In this document: positions 26,823-35,529 of the stretch, piece after piece
Layout of the letters: each line of letters starts with the position of its first letter
Numbering within the stretch: position 1 is the stretch's first letter
From: SZUA-35 sp964351995
GTDB lineage: Bacteria; Actinomycetota; Acidimicrobiia; Acidimicrobiales; SZUA-35
NCBI GenBank assembly: GCA_964351995.1
Contig: CAYGQE010000013.1
Span: forward strand, 1 to 64,000
DNA: 64,000 nucleotides
Direction: 5' to 3'
Translations under genes and position numbers: made by a program
The notes under the pieces: model-generated
What the model was told of the DNA's origin: nothing
Seen by the model: the letters and a program-made list of their open reading frames with translations, nothing else
Databases searched by the model: none

Positions 26823-28876
26823 GCCTCATCACCAGCGACAGCGACCGCGTGCAGCGTGGCGATCCAGAGACCGCGGCCCTTGCCGTGCAGGACCTCCGTC
26901 TTGCCTACATCGTGCGAGGCAAGCCTCGAGAGGTGTTGCGGGGTGTCACCTTCCAGGTTCGTCCCGGCGAGGCCTTTGGGCTCGTCGGCGAGTCCGGTTG
27001 CGGCAAGTCGACGTCGGCCTACGCCGCGATGCGCTATTTGCCGAGCAATGGCGAGATCACCGGGGGGCGCGTGCTTGCAAACGGCCTCGACATCACGGCG
27101 ATGTCGAATGCTGATCTTCGAAAGTTCCGGGCGACTCAGGCGTCAATGGTCTACCAAGACCCCGTCCAAGCACTCAATCCGACGCTCAAAATCGGCCGGC
27201 AAGTCGCTGAGTGTTTCCAGATCTTGGGCTCGGACAAGAGTGGAGCCGAAGATCAGGCGCTCGCGGCGCTCAAGCGGGTCCACATCGCAGCGCCCGGTTC
27301 GGTGATGGATCGCTACCCCCATCAACTCTCTGGCGGCATGCTCCAGCGTGTGGTGATCGCGATGGGTCTTGCCGGAGATCCCAGCCTGTTGATTCTCGAC
27401 GAACCGACAACTGGCCTCGACGCAACGGTGGAAGCCGAGGTGCTCGATCTGGTTCGCGAACTGCGGACCGAGACCAACGCTGCGGTCCTGCTGATCGCCC
27501 ACAACCTCGGCGTCATTCGAACCATGTGCGACCGCGTCGGCGTGATGTATGCCGGCAAGATGGTCGAGGAGGCGTCGTCGGACGAGTTGTTCGAGGAGCC
27601 TCGCCATCCGTACACGATTGGCTTGATGAATGCGATCCCGCGTCTCGGCCTACGGAAGACCGATCGTGCACTCTCGACCATTCCCGGCAACATGCCCTCG
27701 ATTGGCACGGCGCTGCCGACGTGTGTCTACGTCGATCGTTGTCCGTTGGCCACCGAACTGTGCCGGACCGAGGTCCCACCGCTCGTCGAACTGGGCCAAG
27801 GCCGCTGGACCCGCTGTCATCACAGCGATCAGCTGAGTGCGATTGAAGAAGAGTCATCCGACGTTCCTGACCACGAGGTCGGCCCAGCGAACATGGTGCA
27901 ACTCCATAGCGTGTCGAAGACGTTCCGCCAGAAGGGCACTGACGTTCCTGCGCTGGTGTCGGTCGACCTCGGCTTCGCTGAGGGCGAGACGCTCGGCCTG
28001 GTGGGCGAGTCTGGTTCCGGCAAGTCGACGCTGGCCAAGACCATGCTCGGTGTGCACGGCGCCGACGCCGGCGGCGAAATCACCCTCGATGGCACCCCGA
28101 TGGCGGGCAAGGCAACCGATCGCAAAGACAAGTCGATCCGGGCCATCCAGATGGTGTTCCAGAACCCCGATTCTGCGCTCAACCGGGCGTGGACGGTTCG
28201 CAAGATCCTCACCCGTACGGTCACCTCGTTGACCGAGATCCAGGGGGCCGAGGCCGATCGGCGAGTCGAAGAGATCGCCGAGGCGATGCGGCTGTCGAGT
28301 CATCACCTCGACATGCGGCCCCGCCAGCTCTCCGGTGGTCTCAAGCAGCGTGTGGCGATCGCTCGAGCCTTCGCTGGTGATCCCCGAGTCGTTGTCTGCG
28401 ATGAACCGACGTCGGCGCTCGATGTCTCGGTCCAGGCAGCCATTCTCAACCTGCTGGCCACCCTCCAGCGTGACGAGAAGACCAGTTACCTGTTCATCAC
28501 CCACGACATCGGTGTGGTTCGCTACCTGGCCGACCGCATTGCGGTGATGTACGTGGGCCGGATCATGGAGAAGGGCTTCACCGACGACATCTTCAACGGT
28601 CCGGTACATCCCTACACCGAAGCGCTGTTGTCAGCGGTGCCGTCGGTCGATGGAACGTCACACGACCGGATTCCGCTCACGGGTGACATTCCCTCCCCGG
28701 TCAACCCTCCCCCGGGTTGCGTCTTCCACACTCGCTGTCAGTACTCGATCCCCGGCACGTGTGATGTCGTCGAGCCGCCCGAGATCGAAGTCGGTCAGCG
28801 TCACACGATCGTGTGTCACTTGCCGATCGACCAGATGCCAACTCCCATCACGGTATCGATCAACAAGAAGCGCTGA
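26819..28876 (+). CDS. Fused duplicate ABC ATPase, DppD-DppF type
   Basis: A 685-aa protein carrying both ATPase domains of a peptide-type importer in one chain. Domain 1: Walker A GESGCGKST (57-65), signature LSGGMLQRV, Walker B LLILDEPT. Domain 2 (from about 360): Walker A GESGSGKST (about 396-404), signature LSGGLKQRV, Walker B VVVCDEPT. Each ends with the oligopeptide-ATPase cysteine-rich tail (YVDRCPLATELC; HTRCQYSIPGTC). ATG 26819 overlaps the permease stop by 4 bp; upstream in-frame codons lie inside the permease gene. It completes the transporter. Confidence 0.93.
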   Translation: MSLITSDSDRVQRGDPETAALAVQDLRLAYIVRGKPREVLRGVTFQVRPGEAFGLVGESGCGKSTSAYAAMRYLPSNGEITGGRVLANGLDITAMSNADLRKFRATQASMVYQDPVQALNPTLKIGRQVAECFQILGSDKSGAEDQALAALKRVHIAAPGSVMDRYPHQLSGGMLQRVVIAMGLAGDPSLLILDEPTTGLDATVEAEVLDLVRELRTETNAAVLLIAHNLGVIRTMCDRVGVMYAGKMVEEASSDELFEEPRHPYTIGLMNAIPRLGLRKTDRALSTIPGNMPSIGTALPTCVYVDRCPLATELCRTEVPPLVELGQGRWTRCHHSDQLSAIEEESSDVPDHEVGPANMVQLHSVSKTFRQKGTDVPALVSVDLGFAEGETLGLVGESGSGKSTLAKTMLGVHGADAGGEITLDGTPMAGKATDRKDKSIRAIQMVFQNPDSALNRAWTVRKILTRTVTSLTEIQGAEADRRVEEIAEAMRLSSHHLDMRPRQLSGGLKQRVAIARAFAGDPRVVVCDEPTSALDVSVQAAILNLLATLQRDEKTSYLFITHDIGVVRYLADRIAVMYVGRIMEKGFTDDIFNGPVHPYTEALLSAVPSVDGTSHDRIPLTGDIPSPVNPPPGCVFHTRCQYSIPGTCDVVEPPEIEVGQRHTIVCHLPIDQMPTPITVSINKKR

Positions 28877-28900
28877 TCGGGAGGGGTCCTCGGCGCGAAT

Positions 28901-29659
28901 TCAGTTCCGGTTCGGGATGAGGGTGAGCGTGGTGTTGTCGATGACGGGCCCGTGAGCGCTTGACTTCGTGCTGCGGAACTCGAGCGTGCCTTCGCCAGTG
29001 AGGCTCGGAGGCAGCTGAACGGTGAACGTCTTGTTTTCGTTCCTCGGCAGATCGACGTCGAGGGTCGACACCACGACACCGTTCCAGATGATCTCCATCT
29101 GCTTCACGTCGGGGCCGCCGTCAGCGTTTTCCCCGATGTCCAGGCTGAGGTTGTACTGAGCTCCGGGGATGACGTCGACGGTGCGGCGAATGTGGCCTGC
29201 CCCGTGCCCATTGAGGTCCATGAACTGACCCTCGATCCCGAAGTCGAAGTTGCCGTTGTGCGAGGTCTGCGCATCGACCGAGCCGGATACGACTTCCCAG
29301 TCGTCGCCGATCTTCTCGCCAGCAAAGCGAGTGTTCCAGTAGCTGCCGTTCGAGGGGGTCTGGAACGCGACGTTTGAGTTGGTGTTGGACACACCGACAG
29401 CAGCAGAGCCGAATGATCCGCTGCTTCCGCCGGCCCCGTTCGAGGCGGTTGCGGTATCGGGTGAGTCTTCGTTCACATCGACGGCCTCTCCACCCATGGC
29501 CAGCGTCGCGGTTTCGATGTCCTCTCCGCCTGTGCTGGTGCCGACTGCGCTCAACGCTCCGATGGCGACAACGGCGATCATGGCGAAGAGGAAGCCCGTC
29601 TCGATCGCAGAGGCCCCGCGCTCTCGCCGGGATGTTTCGTCAGGGATCACGTTCGTCAT
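28901..29659 (-). CDS. Flp/type IV pilin-like protein with DUF642-like carbohydrate-binding domain
   Basis: A 252-aa surface protein. A short basic leader (SRRERG) is followed by ASAIETGFLFAMIAVVAIGA, which looks like an Flp prepilin: cleavage after Gly, Glu at +5 of the mature chain, then a hydrophobic helix. After a Ser/Gly-rich linker comes a beta domain with WEVVSGSVD, FMDLNGHGAGHIRRTVDV and PGAQYNLSLDIGEN, matching the DUF642/galactose-binding-like pattern. It could be a minor pilin or adhesin. ATG 29659 is chosen for a short prepilin leader; GTG 29707 would lengthen it by 16. No tad genes are in view. Confidence 0.65.
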   Translation of the reverse strand: MTNVIPDETSRRERGASAIETGFLFAMIAVVAIGALSAVGTSTGGEDIETATLAMGGEAVDVNEDSPDTATASNGAGGSSGSFGSAAVGVSNTNSNVAFQTPSNGSYWNTRFAGEKIGDDWEVVSGSVDAQTSHNGNFDFGIEGQFMDLNGHGAGHIRRTVDVIPGAQYNLSLDIGENADGGPDVKQMEIIWNGVVVSTLDVDLPRNENKTFTVQLPPSLTGEGTLEFRSTKSSAHGPVIDNTTLTLIPNRN

Positions 29660-29789
29660 GTCTGTCTTGTCGAACGGTTGGCGGGAGGCCTTGATGGTCA
29701 TTCCCACCCAAGGAGGTGGTGCCTTCGGATCATCGGTCGCCTCGACCGAGATTCGAGAATGCCGACTCGTTCTGACTGGTCAAGAGCGG

Positions 29790-30506
29790 TCAGGCTTGAC
29801 CCAGCGTGCGAGCCGTTGCCGAGCGTTCGACGTCGCTTCGGTCTGGCATCGTGTGCAACAAGCGGTCGCCGCTTCGGGTCGTGACCCCGAGCCAGTAGTG
29901 CTCGTTGCGATAGTGGTGCAGCCGGTGATGCCGTTGAAGTTCTCGGTAGTGCCTGGTCCGGCAGCGGTAGCGAGTGTGAACGAGCAGGTGGGTCCACTCG
30001 TAGTGGAGCAGGCCGACAGACGCAGCGGCCCAGGCGGTGGCAAACGTGGCGGGCTTGCTCGCGTCGAAGAACACCGCCACGGGGAGCGCAATCGCAGCAG
30101 CGATGGCGCCGAGGGCGAGCGTGAAGATCGCCACATCACGCCAGCACAACATGAGCCAGCGAAGCTCGGCTGGGTCGCGGTGGTGCTCGACATGGCCGGT
30201 TCCGGTGCCGAGTTTGGTCATCCGCGCCGACTCGGCGGGTGCGTGGAGGAGGAAGCGGTGGACGAGCCACTCGAATGGACCGACGAGTGTGATCGTCAGA
30301 GCGATCATGGCCAGGTCGGCGAGCCCGAACGATCCGGCGAGGGGCCGCCACGCAACCAGGGCGACCGCGGCAGCAAGCAATGCCCGGCCCGACGGCTGTA
30401 GGAGAAAGGTTCGTGCCGCCTGCGTCTTGGTGTCGATCTGGTCGGCTCGTTCGATTCGAGCGAGCCCCGATCGGTCAACGATCACGTGAGTGGCTCTCGA
30501 TCCCAC
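29790..30506 (-). CDS. Fatty acid hydroxylase/sterol desaturase family membrane protein
   Basis: A 238-aa integral-membrane di-iron oxygenase. The histidine boxes are present: H83 and H88 (HRFLLH), H105/H108-H109 (HVEHH), H168/H173/H177 (HYEWTHLLVH), H193-H194/H197-H198 (HHRLHH), H203 and H218. Hydrophobic helices lie at about 43-60, 64-78 and 124-147. The substrate could be a fatty acid, sterol or carotenoid. The GTG start at 30506 lies 25 bp inside the end of the PhyH gene, so the two are coupled. Confidence 0.85.
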   Translation of the reverse strand: MGSRATHVIVDRSGLARIERADQIDTKTQAARTFLLQPSGRALLAAAVALVAWRPLAGSFGLADLAMIALTITLVGPFEWLVHRFLLHAPAESARMTKLGTGTGHVEHHRDPAELRWLMLCWRDVAIFTLALGAIAAAIALPVAVFFDASKPATFATAWAAASVGLLHYEWTHLLVHTRYRCRTRHYRELQRHHRLHHYRNEHYWLGVTTRSGDRLLHTMPDRSDVERSATARTLGQA

Positions 30507-31306
30507 AACGGCACTTCGGCATCGTCACCGAACAAGCGAGCAGCGGGGCTCTCCTTCTCGATGTTGCCGGTGAGGCCTCGGTACATCCCGAAGCCGCAAA
30601 GCTGGCGAAGTTGCGGGGTGAAGGTCGCCGCAACCTCGTGGGGAATGCCGAGTTGCTGATTCTCCTGTTGGCGGATGAAGCCGGCGCAGTAATTCATGGC
30701 AACGCCGATGCGAACGTCATCGCTGGTGTTTGCTCCCCCGCCGTGCCAGGCGCTGCCATGCCATACCAACACGCTGCCCTTGGGCATCTCGGCTGCGATG
30801 GTGGGCGTCTCGGCGTCGTCACGGGAGTAGTCGGGATTGGGCCAGCGATGGCTGCCAGGGACGATGCGGGTTGCGCCGTTTGCCTCGGTGAAATCAGTGA
30901 GCGCCCACATCGAATTGGCAACCGTCGGGGTGTGCGGCTTGGCGAGCGGCATCACTTGGTCATCGGCGTGAAGCACCTGGGCGGTTTCACCTGGCGCCAA
31001 TGAGATCGACGCCAACGACGACACCAGACACTGTTCCCCCAGGACGCCCTCGATCAACTCGAGGACATGGCGCTCGACAGGAACCTGCTGCCAGACCTCA
31101 CCGTGGGCCAGAAGGTTGTAGGTCCGGGTTGTCTCGGCTCCCTCGAATCGATTGTTGGCTGGAGCACTCGACCGGGCAGCTTCTAGGCGCCGAACGTCTT
31201 CGAGCAAGGCCTCGACAACGTCGTCGGGTATGACCCGCTCGAGGATCGTGTAGCCGTCTCGTTCGAGGTTCTCGTGGTGGGCGGTGAGATCGATAGCGGG
31301 GCTCAT
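30482..31306 (-). CDS. Phytanoyl-CoA dioxygenase (PhyH) family protein
   Basis: A 274-aa Fe(II)/2-oxoglutarate oxygenase. The iron facial triad is H113, D115 (VLHADDQ) and H188 (SAWHGGGAN), with R199 (VRIGVAMNY) positioned to hold 2-oxoglutarate. The N-terminal LERDGYTILERVIPDDVVEAL is standard. Many bacterial PhyH proteins hydroxylate small molecules or lipids other than phytanoyl-CoA. The overlap with the downstream membrane hydroxylase suggests two oxygenation steps on one lipid, which is inference. It follows ppa by 17 bp. Confidence 0.88.
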   Translation of the reverse strand: MSPAIDLTAHHENLERDGYTILERVIPDDVVEALLEDVRRLEAARSSAPANNRFEGAETTRTYNLLAHGEVWQQVPVERHVLELIEGVLGEQCLVSSLASISLAPGETAQVLHADDQVMPLAKPHTPTVANSMWALTDFTEANGATRIVPGSHRWPNPDYSRDDAETPTIAAEMPKGSVLVWHGSAWHGGGANTSDDVRIGVAMNYCAGFIRQQENQQLGIPHEVAATFTPQLRQLCGFGMYRGLTGNIEKESPAARLFGDDAEVPLWDREPLT

Positions 31307-31323
31307 GAAGACGTCAGTGTGGG

Positions 31324-31953
31324 TCAGACTTGGCGTCGATCGCCAGCCGGGAACTTCTTGGCGTAGTCGCGCATCGAAGCGTTGACGACGTCACGAGCGT
31401 GTTCGGCGCCGTAGCTGCCGACGACCTCGATCGCATTGAGCTTCTCGCCGGTCATCTGCTGCTTGTAGGTGCCGAAGTAGTGGACGATGCGGTTGAGCAC
31501 GGCCTCGGGCAGGTGCTTGATGTCGGTGGCGTAGTCGAAGACGGTGTCGCTGTTGAGTACGGCGATGATCTTGTCGTCGGCCTCTCCATCGTCGAGGAGG
31601 GCAATACCGCCGAGCACGCGTGCGGGGGCGATGATTTCGGCCCGATCGATGCGCTGTTGCGAAAGCACACAGATGTCGAGCGGATCACCATCACCGATGG
31701 AGGCCTTTGGCGTGAGCGCCGCCACCTGATCGCCGCAGTAGGTCTGCGGGATGAAGCCGTACAGCGTTGGCGGAAGTGCGCTGCTGCCTTGCGGCCGGTC
31801 GACTCGGAGGTAGCCAGTGAGTTTGTCGATCTCGTACTTGACTGCATCGAATGGTGTGATCTCGATGTAGGCATCGACGTGGTCAGGAGTCTCTGAACCT
31901 GCGCTCAGGCCATGCCAAGGGTGCGGTCGGAAACGGTCGAAGGACGGGCTCAT
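31324..31953 (-). CDS. ppa: Inorganic pyrophosphatase, soluble family I-like
   Basis: A 209-aa enzyme hydrolysing PPi to two phosphates. Signature DGDPLDICVL (88-97), substrate-binding KYEIDKLTGYLRVDR (39-53) and YGFIPQTYCGD are present. It is slightly longer than the usual 160-180 residues, with an N-terminal extension containing WHGL. The ATG 31953 is preceded by a leaderless-type -10 box; an upstream in-frame start at 32004 has no such support. It probably leads the small operon ppa-PhyH-hydroxylase. Confidence 0.92.
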   Translation of the reverse strand: MSPSFDRFRPHPWHGLSAGSETPDHVDAYIEITPFDAVKYEIDKLTGYLRVDRPQGSSALPPTLYGFIPQTYCGDQVAALTPKASIGDGDPLDICVLSQQRIDRAEIIAPARVLGGIALLDDGEADDKIIAVLNSDTVFDYATDIKHLPEAVLNRIVHYFGTYKQQMTGEKLNAIEVVGSYGAEHARDVVNASMRDYAKKFPAGDRRQV

Positions 31954-31965
31954 CCCGACATGGTA
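31954..31965 (-). promoter_or_regulatory. Leaderless-type -10 box for ppa
   Basis: On the minus strand TACCAT (31965-31960) is followed by 6 nt (GTCGGG) and ATG 31953. The GGG is too close to the start to be a normal ribosome site. No clear -35. Confidence 0.5.
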
Positions 31966-32022
31966 GGTCGAAGGCCTGAAGGGCGACGGCCATGGTCGGG
32001 CCAACGGTTCATTCGGCCCGGG

Positions 32023-32520
32023 TCAGCTGGCTTCGAGTTGGGCGATGAGGAGCTCCAGGGCAGCGGTGGAGAATGCCACCATGTTGCTGAGACGGTCGTC
32101 GTCCCCGGTGAGAATGTGGTTGCTGGCCTCGGTCGGGCCGCTCACGGCAACCCACGCGTGGCCGGGCGGATCGCCGTAGGGGTTTCCGGTCGGTCCGGTG
32201 GCTCCGCCTTCGCCGATGCCCCAGGTCGTGCGGAGATGGGTGCGCGTGGCCCTTGCCAGGTGGAGTGCCCACGGCTCGGAGGCGCCCCGGAGCTTCTTGG
32301 GCCGCTCGACGGGCCCGGTCAACATGCCGTCGAGCGCATTGCGGGTGTAGATCACACTGCCGCCGCGGTAGTACGCCGAGGCCCCGGGAACGGCCAGTAG
32401 CGCGGCCGACACGAGGCCTCCGCCGCTGCCTTCTGCGGCGGACACGGTCTCGCCCCGTTCCTTCAGTAGTTCACCGCAACGAGCGCCGGCAGCCAGGAGT
32501 TCGGTGGGAAGCAGACTCAT
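32023..32520 (-). CDS. CinA C-terminal-like protein (PncC-related), divergent active site
   Basis: A 165-aa protein with the CinA fold: GETVSAAEGSGGGLVSAALLAVPGASAYYRGGSVIYT and GATGPTGNPYGDPPGHAWVAVSGP. Genuine nicotinamide-nucleotide amidohydrolases have AESCTGG, a GSS pair and YSNEAK. Here these read AEGSGGG, GAS and YTRNAL, so the Cys, one Ser and the Lys are gone. Enzyme activity is therefore doubtful, although pncA and pncB are elsewhere in the window. Its ATG at 32520 has a leaderless-type promoter. Confidence 0.75.
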   Translation of the reverse strand: MSLLPTELLAAGARCGELLKERGETVSAAEGSGGGLVSAALLAVPGASAYYRGGSVIYTRNALDGMLTGPVERPKKLRGASEPWALHLARATRTHLRTTWGIGEGGATGPTGNPYGDPPGHAWVAVSGPTEASNHILTGDDDRLSNMVAFSTAALELLIAQLEAS

Positions 32521-32532
32521 GGTGGCAAGGTA
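32521..32532 (-). promoter_or_regulatory. Leaderless-type -10 box for the CinA-like gene
   Basis: On the minus strand TACCTT (32532-32527), 6 nt (GCCACC), then ATG 32520. No Shine-Dalgarno. Confidence 0.5.
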
Positions 32533-32649
32533 GTGCAGAGGCTCGAATCACTGCAGTTCGTTGCCGTCCCGACCAAGGGGTGTGGGCGGCCGAACGAGGG
32601 CATTTGCACTGGAATGGATCGCCAATTTCTCTGGCGGCTCCTCATTCGC

Positions 32650-32705
32650 TACCGTTGCCTGGTTGTCATCGAGCGATCCTGTTCGAGACCGATATTCAAG
32701 AGGAG
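32650..32705 (+). promoter_or_regulatory. Probable -10 box and ribosome site of the thiolase gene
   Basis: TACCGT at 32650-32655 fits a -10 box. AGGAG at 32701-32705 lies 6 nt before ATG 32712 and is one of the best Shine-Dalgarno sequences in the window. Confidence 0.5.
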
Positions 32706-32711
32706 TCCTCG

Positions 32712-33884
32712 ATGCGCGAAGCCGTCTTCGTTTCATACGCCCGAACTGGTCTGGCCAAGGCCGGCCGCGGTGGGTTCAATATGACCCCCGCCATGTCCAT
32801 GGCAGCTCACGCCATGAAGCACGCAGTGGCCAAGTCCGGCGTCGAGCCAGAAGCGGTCGAAGACGTCGCTCTCGGCAACGGCGCTCATGGTGCTGGCAAC
32901 CTCGGTCGCCTCGCTGGCCTCCTTGCTGGCCTGCCCGTCAACGTTGGCGGTAACACCATCCAGCGTCACTGCTCGTCCGGTCTCAACTCGATCGCCGTTG
33001 CCGCCAATCACATCAAGGTCGACGGCGTCGACATCGCCGTTGCCGCTGGTGTCGAGTCGATCACCATGCCCAACCCAGGCATGGGCGGTGCCGAGAACAT
33101 GGACCCTGCACTCCCCGAGATGTACCCGGCCGTCTACATGGCCATGATCGAGACCGCAGACATCGTGGCCGAGCGCTACAACGTGTCCCGCGAGTATCAG
33201 GACGAGTACTCCTTCGAGTCGCAGATGCGTATGGCTCGGGCCCAGGAGAACGGCCTGTTCGAGGACGAGATCGTCCCCATGAACACCAAGATGAAAATGG
33301 TCGACCGCGAGACCAAGGAAGAATCGATCGTCGACTACGTGGTCGACAAGGACGAATGCAACCGTCCGACCACCACCCTCGAAGGTCTCGCCAAGCTCGG
33401 CCCAGTCCGCGGCGAAGGCAACTACGTCACCGCAGGTAACGCCAGCCAGCTCTCTGACGGTGCAGCCGCCGTGGTGATGATGTCCGACGAAGAAGCCGCT
33501 CGTCGCAACATCGAGCCCATGGGTGCATTCAAGGGCTGGGCCGTCGCTGGCTGTGAGCCCGACGAGATGGGCATCGGCCCGATCTACGCCGTGCCGAAGC
33601 TTCTGAAGCGTCACGGTCTCACCGTCGATGACATCGACATCTGGGAACTCAACGAGGCCTTCGCCAGCCAGTGCCTCTATTCCCGGGACACGCTCGGCAT
33701 CGACCCCGAGAAGTACAACGTCAACGGCGGGTCGATCGCCATTGGTCACCCCTTCGGCATGACGGGCACCCGTTGCGCCGGACACCTCCTCCAAGAGGGC
33801 AAGCGTCGGGGCGCCAAGTACGGCGTGGTCACGATGTGCATCGGTGGCGGTCAAGGCGCAGCCGGCCTCATCGAGATCTACTGA
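32712..33884 (+). CDS. Thiolase (acetyl-CoA C-acyltransferase)
   Basis: A 390-aa enzyme performing the last step of beta-oxidation (3-ketoacyl-CoA thiolysis) or the reverse condensation. Nucleophile C87 (QRHCSSGLNS), H346 (GGSIAIGHPFG) and C376 (CIGGGQGAAG), with NEAFAS between, form a complete active site. Loading-length subfamily cannot be told from sequence. Monocistronic: its own promoter and a strong terminator (33913-33951). The ATG is set by AGGAG; upstream in-frame codons back to 32253 are intergenic or antisense to the CinA-like gene. Confidence 0.95.
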   Translation: MREAVFVSYARTGLAKAGRGGFNMTPAMSMAAHAMKHAVAKSGVEPEAVEDVALGNGAHGAGNLGRLAGLLAGLPVNVGGNTIQRHCSSGLNSIAVAANHIKVDGVDIAVAAGVESITMPNPGMGGAENMDPALPEMYPAVYMAMIETADIVAERYNVSREYQDEYSFESQMRMARAQENGLFEDEIVPMNTKMKMVDRETKEESIVDYVVDKDECNRPTTTLEGLAKLGPVRGEGNYVTAGNASQLSDGAAAVVMMSDEEAARRNIEPMGAFKGWAVAGCEPDEMGIGPIYAVPKLLKRHGLTVDDIDIWELNEAFASQCLYSRDTLGIDPEKYNVNGGSIAIGHPFGMTGTRCAGHLLQEGKRRGAKYGVVTMCIGGGQGAAGLIEIY

Positions 33885-33912
33885 TCATCCCGCTCGATCA
33901 CCGAGTCTGACC

Positions 33913-33951
33913 GAACCCGAGGTTCCTGCCCTACCGGGCAGCCTCGGGTTC
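33913..33951 (+). terminator. Terminator hairpin after thiolase
   Basis: Outer stem GAACCCGAGG (33913-33922) with CCTCGGGTTC (33942-33951); a 3-nt bulge; inner stem CTGCCC (33926-33931) with GGGCAG (33936-33941); loop TACC. Sixteen base pairs separate thiolase from the glc operon. Confidence 0.8.
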
Positions 33952-33988
33952 GTCGCGTACGGACAAGGTCGTCACGGCGCGACCGGGC

Positions 33989-34014
33989 TAGTTTCTTTCG
34001 ACTGCCGACGGGGA
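33989..34014 (+). promoter_or_regulatory. Probable promoter and ribosome site of the glc operon
   Basis: TAGTTT (33989-33994) fits a -10 box. GGGGAG (34009-34014) is the ribosome site, 6 nt before ATG 34021. The -35 is not obvious. No GlcC-type regulator gene is adjacent. Confidence 0.45.
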
Positions 34015-34020
34015 GTACGG

Positions 34021-35529
34021 ATGTCAACATTCATGGATCGACTGAAGGCGGTTGCGCCAATAGCGGCGCGATATGCAGGCTCGACTCACCAAAGCTCGGG
34101 CGATCCACTCATCGACGATCTCGTAGGTGCGCTGTCGCCGTCTCAGGTGCGCGTCGATGGAGCTGAGCGGGCATTGCTCAGCCACGATGCGTCGGTGTTC
34201 GATGGTGGTGTCGCTGGGCCTGTGGTGTTCCCCACCACGACCGAAGAAGTCCAGGCGGTCATGAACGTAGCCACCAAGTACCATCGATCGATCGTGCCTC
34301 GTGGGGCTGGCACCGGCCTTGCGGGCGGAGCGATTCCTCTCGGTGCACCCATCGTGATCTCCCTGACCAGGATGAACGCCATCATCGAGGTCGACACTGA
34401 CAACCGAGTGGCGTGGGTCGAGCCGGGCGTCGTGAACCTCGATCTGACCAAGCACCTGAAACCCTTCGGCTACCACTTCGCCCCCGACCCCTCGAGCCAG
34501 CAGGTCTGCACGATCGGGGGCAACGTGGCCAACAACTCAGGCGGCCCGCACTGCCTCGCCTACGGGGTCACCGATGCCCATGTAGTGGCGGTCGAGATCG
34601 TGTTGGCCACCGGCGAGCGAGCCATGCTCGGCGGCCTTGGCCCGGACGATCACGGCCTGGATCTTCGGGGCGCATTCGTCGGCAGCGAAGGCACGCTCGG
34701 CATCGCCACGAAGGTGGCCGTCAAGCTCACGAAGAATCCTCCAGCAGTTCGCACGCTGTTGCTGTCGTTTGCCTCGGTCACCGATGCGGCCAACACCGTC
34801 AGCGATGTGATTGCAGCTGGCATCGTCCCCGCGGCCATGGAGGTCATGGACCACAAGATCACGGTCGCTGTCGAGAACTTCGTCCACGCCGGCTACCCGC
34901 TCGACGCGGCGGCCGTGTTGTTGGCTGAGGTAGAGGGTCTCGATGATGGAGCCGACATCGACGCCGGTCGCATCAGCGAGATCGGCCGAGCCAACAATGC
35001 CACTGATGTTCGCCTGGCTGGCAGTGAGGAAGAGCGAGCTGCACTGTGGAAGGGTCGCAAGACAGCGTTCGGGGCCATCGCCCAGATCAAGCCCGATTAC
35101 TACCTGCACGACACCGTGGTGCCTCGGGCCAAGCTTGCTGAAGTCCTCGACAAGATCTATGCCATTGCCGAGGACCACGATCTGATCGTGATGAACGTGT
35201 TCCACGCCGGCGACGGAAACCTGCACCCACTGATCCTGTTCGACCGCCGAATCGAGGGTGAGCTCGACCGAGTGCATGCCGCCGGCGAGCAGATCCTGCA
35301 GGCTTCACTCGACGCGGGCGGCGTGTTGTCAGGCGAACACGGCATCGGGGTCGAGAAGCAGAAGTACATGGACCGACTGTTCACAAGTGACGACCTCGAT
35401 CACCAAGATCGACTGCGGAAAGCGTTCGACCCGACGTGTCGAACCAACCCAGGCAAGGTCCTGCCGATGGGGCACTCGTGCGCCGACATCCAGGCGCTGC
35501 GGGCCGTTCCGAAAGACGTGTGGGGATGA
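34021..35529 (+). CDS. glcD: Glycolate oxidase FAD subunit GlcD
   Basis: A 502-aa FAD-linked oxidase of the glycolate/D-lactate family, oxidising glycolate to glyoxylate with GlcE and GlcF. FAD-binding PCMH fold: VPRGAGTGLAGGAIPLG and CTIGGNVANNSGGPHCLAYG. C-terminal cap: NVFHAGDGNLHPLILFD and SGEHGIGVEKQKYM. The start ATG 34021 follows GGGGAG. It is first of five overlapping genes (ATGA overlap with glcE). Confidence 0.93.
   Translation: MSTFMDRLKAVAPIAARYAGSTHQSSGDPLIDDLVGALSPSQVRVDGAERALLSHDASVFDGGVAGPVVFPTTTEEVQAVMNVATKYHRSIVPRGAGTGLAGGAIPLGAPIVISLTRMNAIIEVDTDNRVAWVEPGVVNLDLTKHLKPFGYHFAPDPSSQQVCTIGGNVANNSGGPHCLAYGVTDAHVVAVEIVLATGERAMLGGLGPDDHGLDLRGAFVGSEGTLGIATKVAVKLTKNPPAVRTLLLSFASVTDAANTVSDVIAAGIVPAAMEVMDHKITVAVENFVHAGYPLDAAAVLLAEVEGLDDGADIDAGRISEIGRANNATDVRLAGSEEERAALWKGRKTAFGAIAQIKPDYYLHDTVVPRAKLAEVLDKIYAIAEDHDLIVMNVFHAGDGNLHPLILFDRRIEGELDRVHAAGEQILQASLDAGGVLSGEHGIGVEKQKYMDRLFTSDDLDHQDRLRKAFDPTCRTNPGKVLPMGHSCADIQALRAVPKDVWG

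Noticed and set aside
29708..29722. AAGGAGGTGGTG on the plus strand, a near-perfect Shine-Dalgarno
   Set aside because: No open frame of any length with coding character follows at the right distance. It lies upstream of a minus-strand gene.
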